Shown here: positions 1 to 14,904 of the stretch, piece by piece
How positions within the stretch are numbered: position 1 is the first letter of the stretch
Layout: each line of letters begins with the position of its first letter
NCBI GenBank assembly: GCA_963457665.1
Contig: OY735206.1
Span: 52,307,368 to 52,371,367, forward strand
Length of the DNA: 64,000 bases
Source of the DNA: Thysanoteuthis rhombus
Taxonomy: Eukaryota; Mollusca; Cephalopoda; Oegopsida; Thysanoteuthidae
Reading direction: 5' to 3'
Made by a program: the position numbers and the translations under genes
The notes under the pieces: model-generated
Databases searched by the model: none
Seen by the model: only the letters and a program-made list of their open reading frames with translations
What the model was told of the DNA's origin: nothing

Positions 1-969
1 ATCGAAGGTAGTCCCAGATAGAGAATGGATATTGAGCCATCATGAATCTGAACCTACACATAAAGTCAAAGGCAGTCCGAGATAGACAATGGATATTAAG
101 CCATCATGAATCTGAACCTACACTTAAAGTCAAAGGCAGTCCGAAACAGAGAATGGATATTGAGCCATCATGAATCTGAACCTACACTGAAAGTCAAAGG
201 CAGTCCGACATAGAGAATGGAAATTGAGCCATCATGAATCTGAACCTACCCTTAAAGTCAAATGCAGTCTGATATAGTGAATGGATATTGAGCCATCAGA
301 ATCTCAACTTACACTTAAAGTCAAAGGCAGTCTAAAATGGAGAATGGATATTGAGCCATCATGAATCTGAACCTACACTTTAAGTCTAAGGCAGTCCGAG
401 ATAGACAATGGATATTGAACCATCATGTATCTGAACCTACACTTAAAGTCAAAGGCAATCCCAAAAAGAGAATGGATATTGAGACATCGTGAATATGAAC
501 CTACACTTAAAGTCAGAGGTAGTCTGAGATAGAGAATGGATATTGAGCCATCATGAATCTGAACCTATACTTAAAGTCAAAGGCAATCCCAAATAGAGAA
601 TGGATATTGAGCCATCATGAATCTGAACCTTCACATAAAGTCAAAGGCAGTCCAAGATAAAGAATGATATTGAGCCATCATGAATCTGATCTTATACTTA
701 AAGTTGAAGGCAGTCCGAGATAGAGAATGGATATTGAGCCATCATGAATCTGAACCTACACTAAAAGTCAAATGCAGTCTGAAAAAGAGGATGGATATTG
801 AGCCATCATGAATCTGAACTTACATTTAAAGTCAAAAGCAGTCCGAAATGGAGAATGGATATTGAGCCATCATGAATCGGAACCTACACTTAAACTCAAA
901 GGCAGTCCGAGATAGACAATGGATATTGAACCATCATGAATCTGGACGTACACTTAAAGTCAAAGGTAG

Positions 970-3900
970 TCTGAGATACAGAATGGATATTGAGCCAGCA
1001 TGAATCTGAACCTACACTTAAAGTCAAAAACAGTCCCAAATAGAGAATGGATATTGAGCCATCATGAATCCGAACCTATACTTAAAGTCAAAGGCAATCC
1101 CAAATAGAGAATGGATATTGAGCCATCATGAATCTAAACCTTCACATAAAGTCAAAGGCAGTCCGAGATAGAGAATGATATTGAGCCATCATGAATCTGA
1201 ACTTATACTTAAAGTCGAAGGCAGTCCCAGTCTTAACCTATACTTAAAGTCAAAATGCAGTCCGATATAGAGAATGGATATTGAGCCATTGTGAATCTGA
1301 ACGTACACTTAAAGTCAAAGGCAGTCCGAGATAGAGAATCGATATTAAGACATCATGAATCTGAACTTACACCTAGTGTCCAAGTCAGTCCGGAATAGAG
1401 AATGGATATTGATCCATAATGAATATGAACTTACGCTTAAAGTCAAAGGCAGTCTGAGATCGAAAATGGATATTGAGCCATCATGAATCTGAACCTACAC
1501 TTAAAGTCAAAGGCCGTCTGAGATAGAGAATGGATATTGAGCCATCATAAATCTGAACCTACACTTAAAGCCAAAGGTAGTCCCAGATAGAGAATGGATA
1601 TTGAGCCATCATGAATCTGAACCTACACATAAAGTCAAAGGCAGTCTGAAATAGTGAATGGATATTGAGCCATCGGAATCTCAATTTACACTCAAAGTCA
1701 AAGGCAGCCCAAAATAGAGAATGGATATTGAGCTATCATTAATCTGAACCTACACTTAAAGTCAAAGGCAGTCTGAGATAGACAATGGATATTGAACCAT
1801 CATGAATCTGAACGTACACTTAAAGTCAAAGGTAGTCCGAGATAGAAAATGGATATCGAGCCATCATGAATCTGAACCTACACTTAAAGTCAAAGGCAGT
1901 CCGAAATAGAGGATGGATATTGAGCCATCATGAATCTGAACCTACACTTAAAGTCAAAGGCAGTCCGAGATATAGAATGGATATTGAGACATCAAGAATC
2001 TTAACCTACACTTTAAGTCAAAGGCAGTCCGAAATAGAGAATGGATATTGAGCCATCATGAATCTGAACCTACACTCAAAGTCAAAGGCAATCCCAAATA
2101 GAGAATGGATATTGAGCCATCATGAATCTGAACCTACACTTAAAGTCAAATGCAGTCCGAAATAGAGAATGGATATTGAGCTATCATTAATCTGAACCTA
2201 CACTTAAAGTCAAAGGCAGTCCGAAGTAGAGAATGGATATTGAGCCATCATGAATCTGAACTTACACATAAAGTCAAAGGCAGTCCGAGATAGAGAATGG
2301 ATATTGAGCCATCGTGAATATGAACCTACACTTAAAGTCAAAGGTAGTCTGAGATAGAGAATGGATATTGAGCCATCATGAATCTGAACCTATACTTAAA
2401 GTCAAAGGCAATCCCAAATAGAGAATGGATATTGAGCCATCATGAATCTGAACCTACACTTAAAGTCAAAAGCAGTTTGAAATAGAGGATGGATATTGAG
2501 CCATCATGAATCTGAACTTACATTTAAAGTCAAAGGCAGTCCAATATAGAGAATGGATATTGAGCCATCATGAATCTGAACCTACACTTAAACTCAAAGG
2601 CAGTCCGAGATAGAGAATGGATATTGAACCATCATGAATCTGAACGTACACTTAAAGTCAAAGGTAGTCCGAGATAGAGAATGGATATTGAGCCATCAGG
2701 AATCTGAACCTACACTTAAAGTCAAAGGCAGTCCCAGATAGAGAATGGATATTGAGCCATCATGAATCTGAACCTACACTTAAAGTCAAAGGCAGTCCCA
2801 GATAGAGAATGGATATTGAGACATCAAGAATCTTAACCTATGCTTAAAGTCAAAATGCAGTCCGATATAGAGAATGGATATTGAGCCATCGTGAATCTGA
2901 ACCTACACTTAAAGTCAAAGGCAGTCACAGATAGAGAATGGATATTGAGCCATCATGAATCTGAACCTACACTTAAAGTCAAAGGCAGTCCGAGATAGAG
3001 AATGGATATTAAGACATCATCAATCTGAACCTACACCTAAAGTCAAAGGCAGTCCGGAATAAAGAATGGATATTGAAACATAATGAATACGAACTTACGC
3101 TTGAAGTCAAAGGCAGTCTGAGATAGAGAATGGATAATGAGCCATCATGAATCTGAACCTACACTTTAAGTCAAAGGCAGTCTGAGATAGAGAATGGATA
3201 TTGAGCCATCATGAATCTGAACCTACACTTAAAATCAAAGGCGCTCCGAGATCGAGAATGGATATTGAGCCATCATGAATCTGAACCTACACCTAAAGTC
3301 AAAGGCAGTCCCAAATAGAGAATGGATATTAGGACATCACGAATCTGAACCTACACTTAAAGTCAAAGGCAGTCCCAGATACAAAATGGATATTGAGCCA
3401 TCATGAATCTGAACCTACACTTAAAGTCAAAGGCAGTCCGAGATAGAGAATGGATATTGAGCCATCATGAATCTGAACCTACACTTAAAGTCAAAGGCAG
3501 TCCGACGTAGAGAATGGATATTGAGCCATCATGAATCTGAACCTACACTTAAAGTCAAAGGCAGTCTGAGATAGAGAATGGATTTTGAGCCATCAGAATC
3601 TCAACTCACACTTAAAGTCAAAGGCAGTCCGAAATGGAGCATGGATATTGAGCCATCATGAATCTGAACCTACACTCAAAGTTAAAGGCAGTCCCGAACA
3701 GAGAATGGATATTGAGCCATCATGAATCTGAACCTACACTTAAAGTCAAGGGCAGTCCGAAATAGAGGATGGATATTGAGCCATCATGAATCTGAACCTA
3801 CACTTATAGTCAAAGGCAGTCCAAGGTAGAGAATGGATATTGAGACATCATGAATCTTAACCTATACTTAAAGTCAAAATGCAGTCTGAGATAGAGAATG

Positions 3901-4145
3901 GATATTGAGCCATCATGAATCTGAACCTACACTTAAAGTCAAAGGCAGTCCGAGATAGAGAATGGATATTGATTCATCATGAATCTGAACCTACACTTCA
4001 AGTCAAAGGCAGTCTGAGATTGAGAATGGATATCGAGCCATCATGAATCTGGACCTATGCTTGAAGTCAAAATGCAGTCTGAGATAGAGAATGGATATTG
4101 AGCCATCATGAATCTGAACTTACGCCTAATGTCAGAGGCAGTCCG
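970..4145 (+). repeat. Satellite higher-order block A, copy 1
   Basis: This stretch recurs at about 5230-8597 with only scattered differences. The offset is exactly 4260 bp from 970 to about 2290, then 4452 bp, because copy 2 has three extra units (192 bp). Shared private variants include the AGCCAGCA unit (near 994 and 5254) and a truncated unit reading GCAGTCCCAGTCTTAACC (1220s and 5480s). Confidence 0.9.
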
Positions 4146-5229
4146 AAATAGAGGATGGATATTGAGCCATCATGAATCTGAACCTACACTTAAAGTCAAA
4201 GGCAGTCTGAGATAGAGAATGGATATTGAGCCATTATGAATCTGAACCTATGCTTGAAGTCAGAATGCAGTCTGAGATAGAGAATGCATATTGAGCCATC
4301 ATGAATCAGAACTTACACTTAAAGTCAAAGGCAGTCCGAAATAGAGAATGGATATTGAGCCATCATGAATCTGAACCTACGCTTAAAGTCGAAGGCAGTC
4401 TGGGATAGAGAATGGATATTGAGCCATCATGAATCTGAACCTACACTTAAAGTCAAAGGCAGTCCGAAGTAGAGAATGGATATTGAGCCGGCATGAATCT
4501 GAACCTAAGCTTAAAGTCAAAGGCAGTCCAAGATAGAGAATTGATATTGAGCCATCATGAATATTAACCTATGCTTAAAGTCAAAATGCAGTCCGAGATA
4601 GAGAATGGATATTGAGCCATCATGAATCTGAACCTACGCTCAAAGTCAAAGGCAGTCCAAAGTAGAGAATGGATATTGAGCCATCATGAATCTGAACCTA
4701 CACTCAAAGTCAAAGGCAGTCCCAGATAGAGAATGGATATTGAGCCATCATGAATCTGAACCTACACTCAAAGTTAAAGGCAGTCATAGATAGAAAATGA
4801 TATTGAGCCATCATGAATCTGAACCTACACTTAAAGTCAAAGGCAGTCCGTAATAAAGAATGGATATTGAGCCATCATGAATCTGAACCTACGCTTAAAG
4901 TCAAAGGCAGTCTGAGATAGAGAATGGATATTGAGCCATTATGAATCTGAACCTACCCTTTAAGTTAAAGGCAGTCCAAGATAGAGAATGATATTGAGCC
5001 ATCATGAATCTAAACCTACACTCAAAGTTAAAGGCAGTCATAGATAGAAAATGATATTGAGCAATCATGAATCTGAACCTACACTTAAAGTCAAAGGCAG
5101 TCCGTAATAAAGAATGGATATTGAGCCATCATGAATCTGAACCTACGCTTAAAGTCAAAGGCAGTCTGAGATAGAGAATGGATATTGAGCCATCATGAAT
5201 CTGAACCTATGCTTGAAGTCAAAATGCAG

Positions 5230-8200
5230 TCTGAGATAGAGAATGGATATTGAGCCAGCATGAATCTGAACCTACACTTAAAGTCAAAAACAGTCCCAAA
5301 TAGAGAATGGATATTGAGCCATCATGAATCCGAACCTATACTTAAAGTCAAAGGCAATCCCAAATAGAGAATGGATATTGAGCCATCATGAATCTAAACC
5401 TTCACATAAAGTCAAAGGCAGTCCGAGATAGAGAATGATATTGAGCCATCATGAATCTGAACTTATACTTAAAGTTGAAGGCAGTCCCAGTCTTAACCTA
5501 TACTTAAAGTCAAAATGCAGTCCGATATAGAGAATGGATATTGAGCCATCGTGAATCTGAACCTACACTTAAAGTCAAAGGCAGTCCGAGATAGAGAATT
5601 GATATTAAGACATCATGAATCTGAACCTACACCTAGTGTCCAAGTCAGTCCGGAATAGAGAATGGATATTGATCCATAATGAATATGAACTTACGCTTAA
5701 AGTCAAAGGCAGTCTGAGATCGAAAATGGATATTGAGCCATCATGAATCTGAACCTACTCTTAAAGTCAAAGGCCGTCTGAGATAGAGAATGGATATTAA
5801 GCCATCATAAATCTGAACCTACACTTAAAGCCAAAGGTAGTCCCAGATAGAGAATGGATATTGAGCCATCATGAATCTGAACCTACACATAAAGTCAAAG
5901 GCAGTCTGAAATAGTGAATGGATATTGAGCCATCGGAATCTCAATTTACACTCAAAGTCAAAGGCAGTCCGAAATAGAGAATGGATATTGAGCTATCATT
6001 AATCTGAACCTACACTTAAAGTCAAAGGCAGTCTGAGATAGACAATGGATATTGAACCATCATGAATCTGAACGTACACTTAAAGTCAAAGGTAGTCCGA
6101 GATAGAAAATGGATATCGAGCCATCATGAATCTGAACCTACACTTAAAGTCAAAGGCAGTCCGAAATAGAGGATGGATATTGAGCCATCATGAATCTGAA
6201 CCTACACTTAAAGTCAAAGGCAGTCCGAGATATAGAATGGATATTGAGACATCAAGAATCTTAACCTACACTTTAAGTCAAAGGCAGTCCGAAATAGAGA
6301 ATGGATATTGAGCCATCATGAATCTGAACCTACACTCAAAGTCAAAGGCAATCCCAAATAGAGAATGGATATTGAGCCATCATGAATCTGAACCTACACT
6401 TAAAGTCAAATGCAGTCCGAAATAGAGAATGGATATTAAGCTATCATTAATCTGAACCTACACTTAAAGTCAAAGGCAGTCCGAAGTAGAGAATGGATAT
6501 TGAGCCATCATGAATCTGAACTTACACATAAAGTCAAAGGCAGTCCGTGATAGAGAATGGATATTAAACCATCATGAATCTGAACCTACACTTAAAGTCA
6601 AAGGCAGTCTGAGATAGAGAATAGATATTGAGCCATCATGTATCTGAACCTACACTTGAAGTCAAAGGCAGTCCCAAATAGAGAAAGGATATTGAGACAT
6701 CATGAATCTGAACCTACACTTTAAGTCAAAGGCAGTCCGAGATAGAGAATGGATATTGAGCCATCGTGAATATGAACCTACACTTAAAGTCAAAGGTAGT
6801 CTGAGATAGAGAATGGATATTGAGCCATCATGAATCTGAACCTATACTTAAAGTCAAAGGCAATCCCAAATAGAGAATGGATATTGAGCCATCATGAATC
6901 TGAACCTACACTTAAAGTCAAAAGCAGTTTGAAATAGAGGATGGATATTGAGCCATCATGAATCTGAACTTACATTTAAAGTCAAAGGCAGTCCGATATA
7001 GAGAATGGATATTGAGCCATCATGAATCTGAACCTACACTTAAACTCAAAGGCAGTCTGAGATAGAGAATGGATATTGAACCATCATGAATCTGAACGTA
7101 CACTTAAAGTCAAAGGTAGTCCGAGATAGAGAATGGATATTGAGCCATCAGGAATCTGAACCTACACTTAAAGTCAAAGGCAGTCCCAGATAGAGAATGG
7201 ATATTGAGCCATCAGGAATCTGAACCTACACTTAAAGTCAAAGGCAGTCCGAAATAGAGAATGGATATTGAGACATCAAGAATCTTAACCTATGCTTAAA
7301 GTCAAAATGCAGTCCGATATAGAGAATGGATATTGAGCCATCGGGAATCTGAACCTACACTTAAAGTCAAAGGCAGTCACAGATAGAGAATGGATATTGA
7401 GCCATCATGAATCTGAACCTACACTTAAAGTCAAAGGCAGTCCGAGATAGAGAATGGATATTAAGACATCATCAATCTGAACCTACACCTAAAGTCAAAG
7501 GCAGTCCGGAATAAAGAATGGATATTGAAACATAATGAATACGAACTTACGCTTAAAGTCAAAGGCAGTCTGAGATAGAGAATGGATAATGAGCCATCAT
7601 GAATCTGAACCTACACTTTAAGTCAAAGGCAGTCTGAGATAGAGAATGGATATTGAGCCATCATGAATCTAAACCTACACTTAAAATCAAAGGAACTCCG
7701 AGATCGAGAATGGATATTGAGCCATCATGAATCTGAACCTACACCTAAAGTCAAAGGCAGTCCCAAATAGAGAATGGATATTGAGACATCATGAATCTGA
7801 ACCTACACTTAAAGTCAAAGGCAGTCCCAGATACAGAATGGATATTGAGCCATCATGAATCTGAACCTACACTTAAAGTCAAAGGCAGTCCGAGATAGAG
7901 AATGGATATTGAGCCATCATGAATCTGAACCTACACTTAAAGTCAAAGGCAGTCCGACGTAGAGAATGGATATTGAGCCATCATGAATCTGAACCTACAC
8001 TTAAAGTCAAATGCAGTCTGAGATAAAGAATGGATTTTGAGCCATCAGAATCTCAACTCACACTTAAAGTCAAAGGCAGTCCAAAATGGAGAATGGATAT
8101 TGAGCCATCATGAATCTGAACCTACACTAAAAGTCGAAGGCAGTCCCGAACAGAGAATGGATATTGAGCCATCATGAATCTGAACCTACACTTAAAGTCA

Positions 8201-8597
8201 AGGGCAGTCCGAAATAGAGGATGGATATTGAGCCATCATGAATCTGAACCTACACTTATAGTCAAAGGCAGTCCAAGGTAGAGAATGGATATTGAGACAT
8301 CATGAATCTTAACCTATACTTAAAGTCAAAATGCAGTCTGAGATAGAGAATGGATATTGAGCCATCATGAATCTGAACCTACACTTAAAGTCAAAGGCAG
8401 TCCGAGATAGAGAATGGATATTGATTCATCATGAATCTGAACCTACACTTAAAGTCAAAGGCAGTCTGAGATTGAGAATGGATATCGAGCCATCATGAAT
8501 CTGAACCTATGCTTGAAGTCAAAATGCAGTCTGAGATAGAGAATGGATATTGAGCCATCATGAATCTGAACTTACGCCTAATGTCAGAGGCAGTCCG
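5230..8597 (+). repeat. Satellite higher-order block A, copy 2
   Basis: Second copy of block A. It carries three extra 64-bp units at roughly 6547-6740, absent from copy 1 near 2290. Part of it (about 6110-6905) recurs a third time at 14,905-15,705. Confidence 0.9.
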
Positions 8598-11164
8598 ATA
8601 TAGAGAATGGATATTGAGCCATCATGAATCTGAACCTACTATTAAAGTCAAAGGCCGTCTGAGATAGAGAATGGATATTGAGCCATCATAAATCTGAACC
8701 TATGTTTAGAATTAAAATGCAGTCCGAGATAGAGAATGGATATTGAGCCATCATGAATCTGAACCTACACTTAAAGTCAGAGGCAGTCCGTAATAAAGAA
8801 TGGATATTGAGCCATCATGAATCTGAACCTACACTTAAAGTCAAAGGCAGTCGGGAATAGAGAATTGATAATGAGCCATCATGAATATGAACTTACGCTC
8901 AAAGTCAAAGGCAGTCCTAAATAGAGAATTGATATTGAGCCATCATGAATCTGAACCTACACTTAAAGTCAAAGGCAGTCCCAGATAGAGAATGGATATT
9001 GAGCCATCATGAATCTGAACCTACACTCAAAGTCAAAGGCAGTCCGAAATAGAGGATGGATATTGAGCCATCATGAATCTGAACCTACACTTAAAGTCAA
9101 AGGCAGTCCGAGATAGAGAATGGATTTCGAGACATTATGAATCTGAACCTACACCTAAAGTCAAAGGCAGTCCCGGACAGAGAATGGATATTGAGCTATC
9201 ATGAATCTGAACCTACACCTAAAGTCAAAGGCAGTCCGAAATAGAGAATGGATATTGAGCCATCATGAATCTGAACCTACACTTAAAGTCAAAGTTAGTC
9301 CAAAATAGAGAATGGATATTGAGCCATCATGAATCTGAACCTACAGTTAAAGTTAGAGGCAGTCTGAGATAGAGAATGGATATTGAGCCATCATGAATCT
9401 GAACTTACTCTTAAAGTCAAAGGCAGTCCGACATAGAGAATTGATATTGAGCTATCATGAATCTGAAACTATGCTTGAAGTCAAAATGCAGTCTGAGATA
9501 GAGAATGGATATTGAGCCATCATGAATCTGAACTTACGCTTAAAGTCAAAGGCAGTCCGAGATCGAAAATGGATATTGAGCCATCATGAATCTGAATATA
9601 CGCTTAAAGTCAAAGGCAGTCTGAAATAGAGAATGGATATTGAGCCATCATGGATCTTAACCTATGCTTGAAGTCAAAATGCAATCTGAGATAGAGAATG
9701 GATATTGAGCCATCATGAATCTGAACCTACACTTAAAGTCAAAGGTAGTCCGAAATAGAGAATGGATATTGATTCATCATGAATCCGAACCTACACTTAA
9801 AGTCAAAGGCAGTCTGAGATAGAGAATGGATATTGAGCCATCATGAATCTGAACCTACACTTAAAGTCAAAGGCAGTCCGAGATAGAGAATGGATATTGA
9901 TTCATCATGAATCTGAACCTACACTTCAAGTCAAAGGCAGTCTGAGATTGAGAATGGATATCGAGCCATCATGAATCTGAACCTATGCTTGAAGTCAAAA
10001 TGCAGTCTGAGATAGAGAATGGATATTGAGCCATCATGAATCTGAACTTACGCTTAATGTCAGAGGCAGTCCGAAATAGAGGATGGATATTGAGCCATCA
10101 TGAATCTGAACCTACACTTAAAGTCAAAGGCAGTCTGAGATAGAGAATGGATATTGAGCCATCATGAATCTGAACCTATGCTTGAAGTCAAAATGCAGTC
10201 TGAGATAGAGAATGGATATTGAGCCAGCATGAATCTGAACCTAAGCTTAAAGTCAAAGGCAGTCCGAGATAGAGAATTGATATTGAGCCATCATGAATAT
10301 TAACCTATGCTTAAAGTCAAAATGCAGTCTGAGATAGAGAATGGATATTGAGCCATTATTAATCTGAACCTACACCTAAAGTCAAAGGCAGTCCGAGGTA
10401 AAGAATGGATATTGAGCCATCATGAATCTGAACCTACACCTAAAGTCAAAGGCAGTCCGAAATAGAGAATGGATATTGAGCCATCATGAATCTGAACCTA
10501 CACTTAAAGTCAAAGTTAGTCCAAAATAGAGAATGGATATTGAGCCATCATGAATCTGAACCTACAGTTAAAGTTAGAGGCAGTCTGAGATTGAGAATGG
10601 ATATTGAGCCATCATGAATCTGAACTTACTCTTAAAGTCAAAGGCAGTCCGACATAGAGAATTGATATTGAGCCATCATGAATCTGAACCTATGCTTGAA
10701 GTCAAAATGCAGTCTGAGATAGAGAATGGATATTGAGCCATCATGAATCTGAACTTACGCTTAAAGTCAAAGGCAGTCCGAGATCGAAAATGGATATTGA
10801 GCCATCATGAATCTGAACCTACACCTAAAGTCAAAGGCAGTCCGAAATAGAGAATGGATATTGAGCCATCATGAATCTGAACCTACACTTAAAGTCAAAG
10901 TTAGTCCAAAATAGAGAATGGATATTGAGCCATCATGAATCTGAACCTACAGTTAAAGTTAGAGGCAGTCTGAGATAGAGAATGGATATTGAGCCATTAT
11001 GAATCCGAACCTATGCTTGAAGTCAAAATGCAGTCTGAGATAGAGAATGGATATTGAGCCAGCATGAATCTGAACCTAAGCTTAAAGTCAAAGGCAATCC
11101 AAGATAGAGAATTGATATTGAGCCATCATGAATATTAACCTATGCTTAAAGTCAAAATGCAGTC

Positions 11165-12912
11165 CGAGATAGAGAATGGATATTGAGCCATCATGAATCT
11201 GAACCAACACTTAAAGTCAAAGGCAGTCCGTAATAAAGAATGGATATTGAGCCATCATGAATCTGAACCTACACTTAAAGTCAAAGGCAGTCGGAAATAG
11301 AGAATTGATAATGAGCCATCATGAATATGAACTTACGCTCAAAGTCAAAGGCAGTCGTAAATAGAGAATTGATATTGAGCCATCATGAATCTGAACCTAC
11401 ACTTAAAGTCAAAGGCAGTCCCAGATAGAGAATGGATTTTGAGCCATCATGAATCTGAACCTACACTCAAAGTCAAAGGCAGTCCGAAATAGAGGATGGA
11501 TATTGAGCCATCATGAATCTGAACCTACACTTAAAGTCAAAGGCAGTCCGAGATAGAGAATGGATATTGAGACATCATGAATCTGAACTTACACCTAAAG
11601 TCAAAGGCAGTCCGAAATAGAGAATGGATATTGAGCCATCATGAATCTGAACCTACACTTAAAGTCAAAGGCAGTCCAAAATAGAGAATGGATATTGAGC
11701 CATCATGAATCTGAACCTACAGTTAAAGTTAGAGGCAGTCTGAGATAGAGAATGGATATTGAGCCATCATGAATCTGAACTTACTCTTAAAGTCAAAGGC
11801 AGTCCGACATAGAGAATTGATATTGAGCCATCATGAATCTGAACCTATGCTTGAAGTCAAAATGCAGTCTGAGATAGAGAATGGATATTGAGCCATCATG
11901 AATCTGAACTTACGCTTAAAGTCAAAGGCAGTCCGAGATCGAAAATGGATATTGAGCCATCATGAATCTGAATATACGCTTAAAGTCAAAGGCAGTCTGA
12001 AATAGAAAATGGATATTGAGCCATCATGGATCTTAACCTATGCTTGAAGTCAAAATGCAATCCGAGATAGAGAATGGATATTGAGCCATCATGAATCTGA
12101 ACCTACACTTAAAGTCAAAGGTAGTCCGAAATAGAGAATGGATATTGATTCATCATGAATCTGAACCTACACTTAAAGTCAAAGGCAGTCTGAGATTGAG
12201 AATGGATATCGAGCTATCATGAATCTGAACCTCTGCTTGAAGTCAAAATGCAGTCTGAGATAGAGAATGGATATTGAGCCATCATGAATCTGAACCTACG
12301 CTTAAAGTCAAAGGCAGTCTGAGATAGAGAATGGATATTGAGCCATCATGAATCTGAACCTATGCTTGAAGTCAAAATGCAGTCTGAGATAGAGAATGGA
12401 TATTGAGCCATCATGAATCTGAACTTACACTTAAAGTCAAAGGCAGTCCAAAATAGAGAATGGATATTGAGCCATCATGAATCTGTACCTACGCTTAAAG
12501 TCGAAGGCAGTCTGAGATAGAGAATGGATATTGAGCCATCATGAATCTGAACTTACGCTTAAAATCAAAGGCAGTCCGAAATAGAGAATGGATATTAAGC
12601 CATCATGAATCTGAACCTAAGCTTAAAGTCAAAGGCAGTCCGAGATAGAGAATTGATATTGAGCCATCATGAATATTAACCTATGCTTAAAGTCAAAATG
12701 CAGTCCGAGATAGAGAATGGATATTGAGCCATCGTGAATCTGAACCTACACTCAAAGTCAAAGGCAGTCCGAAGTAGAGAATGGATATCGAGACATCATG
12801 AATCTTAACCTATACTCAAAGTCAAAGGCAGTCCCAGATAGAGAATGGATATTGAGCCATCATGAATCTGAACCTACACTTAAAGTCAAAGGCAATTTGA
12901 GATAGAAAATGG
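11165..12912 (+). repeat. Satellite higher-order block C, copy 1
   Basis: Matches 13,218-14,901 at an offset of 2053 bp (for example CCGTAATAAAG at 11,228 and 13,281). The offset becomes 1989 after about 12,540 because one 64-bp unit (about 12,540-12,603) is missing from copy 2. Confidence 0.85.
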
Positions 12913-13470
12913 ATATTGAGCCATCGTGAATCTGAACCTACACTTAAAGTCAAAGGCAGTCCGTAATAAAGAATGGATATTGAGCCATCATGAATCTGAA
13001 CCTACACTTAAAGTCAAAGGCAGTCGGAAATAGAGCATTGATAATGAGCCATCATGAATATGAACTTACGCTCAAAGTCAAAGGCAGTCGTAAATAGAGA
13101 ATTGATATTGAGCCATCATGAATCTGAACCTACACTTAAAGTCAAAGGCAGTCCCAGATAGAGAATGGATATTGAGCCATCATGAATCTGAACCTACACT
13201 TAAAGTCAAAGGCAATTTGAGATAGAAAATGGATATTGAGCCATCGTGAATCTGAACCTACACTTAAAGTCAAAGGCAGTCCGTAATAAAGAATGGATAT
13301 TGAGCCATCATGAATCTGAACCTACACTTAAAGTCAAAGGCAGTCGGAAATAGAGAATTGATAATGAGCCATCATGAATATGAACTTACGCTCAAAGTCA
13401 AAGGCAGTCGTAAATAGAGAATTGATATTGAGCCATCATGAATCTGAACCTACACTTAAAGTCAAAGGCA
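12831..13470 (+). repeat. Five-unit (320-bp) tandem duplication in the satellite
   Basis: Bases 12,831-13,150 and 13,151-13,470 are nearly identical at an offset of exactly 320 bp, five units. Diagnostic variants such as GGCAATTTGA fall at 12,891 and 13,211. One visible difference is GAGCATTG against GAGAATTG near 13,036 and 13,356. This looks like a recent exchange. Confidence 0.88.
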
Positions 13471-14901
13471 GTCCCAGATAGAGAATGGATATTGAGCCAT
13501 CATGAATCTGAACCTACACTCAAAGTCAAAGGCAGTCCGAAATAGAGGATGGATATTGAGCCATCATGAATCTGAACCTACACTTAAAGTCAAAGGCAGT
13601 CCGAGATAGAGAATGGATATTGAGACATCATGAATCTGAACCTACACCTAAAGTCAAAGGCAGTCCGAAATAGAGAATGGATATTGAGCCATCATGAATC
13701 TGAACCTACACTTAAAGTCAAAGGCAGTCCAAAATAGAGAATGGATATTGAGCCATCATGAATCTGAACCTACAGTTAAAGTTAGAGGCAGTCTGAGATA
13801 GAGAATGGATATTGAGCCATCATGAATCTGAACTTACTCTTAAAGTCAAAGGCAGTCCGACATAGAGAATTGATATTGAGCCATCATGAATCTGAACCTA
13901 TGCTTGAAGTCAAAATGCAGTCTGAGATAGAGAATGGATATTGAGCCATCATGAATCTGAACTTACGCTTAAAGTCAAAGGCAGTCCGAGATCGAAAATG
14001 GATATTGAGCCATCATGAATCTGAATATACGCTTAAAGTCAAAGGCAGTCTGAAATAGAAAATGGATATTGAGCCATCATGGATCTTAACCTATGCTTGA
14101 AGTCAAAATGCAATCCGAGATAGAGAATGGATATTGAGCCATCATGAATCTGAACCTACACTTAAAGTCAAAGGTAGTCCGAAATAGAGAATGGATATTG
14201 ATTCATCATGAATCCGAACCTACACTTAAAGTCAAAGGCAGTCTGAGATTGAGAATGGATATCGAGCTATCATGAATCTGAACCTCTGCTTGAAGTCAAA
14301 ATGCAGTCTGAGATAGAGAATGGATATTGAGCCATCATGAATCTGAACCTACGCTTAAAGTCAAAGGCAGTCTGAGATAGAGAATGGATATTGAGCCATC
14401 ATGAATCTGAACCTATGCTTGAAGTCAAAATGCAGTCTGAGATAGAGAATGGATATTGAGCCATCATGAATCTGAACTTACACTTAAAGTCAAAGGCAGT
14501 CCAAAATAGAGAATGGATATTGAGCCATCATGAATCTGTACCTACGCTTAAAGTCGAAGGCAGTCTGAGATAGAGAATGGATATTGAGCCATCATGAATC
14601 TGAACCTAAGCTTAAAGTCAAAGGCAGTCCGAGATAGAGAATTGATATTGAGCCATCATGAATATTAACCTATGCTTAAAGTCAAAATGCAGTCCGAGAT
14701 AGAGAATGGATATTGAGCCATCGTGAATCTGAACCTACACTCAAAGTCAAAGGCAGTCCGAAGTAGAGAATGGATATCGAGACATCATGAATCTTAACCT
14801 ATACTCAAAGTCAAAGGCAGTCCCAGATAGAGAATGGATATTGAGCCATCATGAATCTGAACCTACACTTAAAGTCAAAGGCAATTTGAGATAGAAAATG
14901 G
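13218..14901 (+). repeat. Satellite higher-order block C, copy 2
   Basis: Second copy of block C, lacking one unit relative to copy 1. It runs directly into a third partial copy of block A at about 14,905. Confidence 0.85.
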
Positions 14902-14904
14902 ATA

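Noticed and set aside
1866-2051. Identical 61-codon ORFs at 1866, 6126 and 14915
   Set aside because: They are satellite repeat DNA copied with the higher-order block; the frame closes within three units and no gene context exists.
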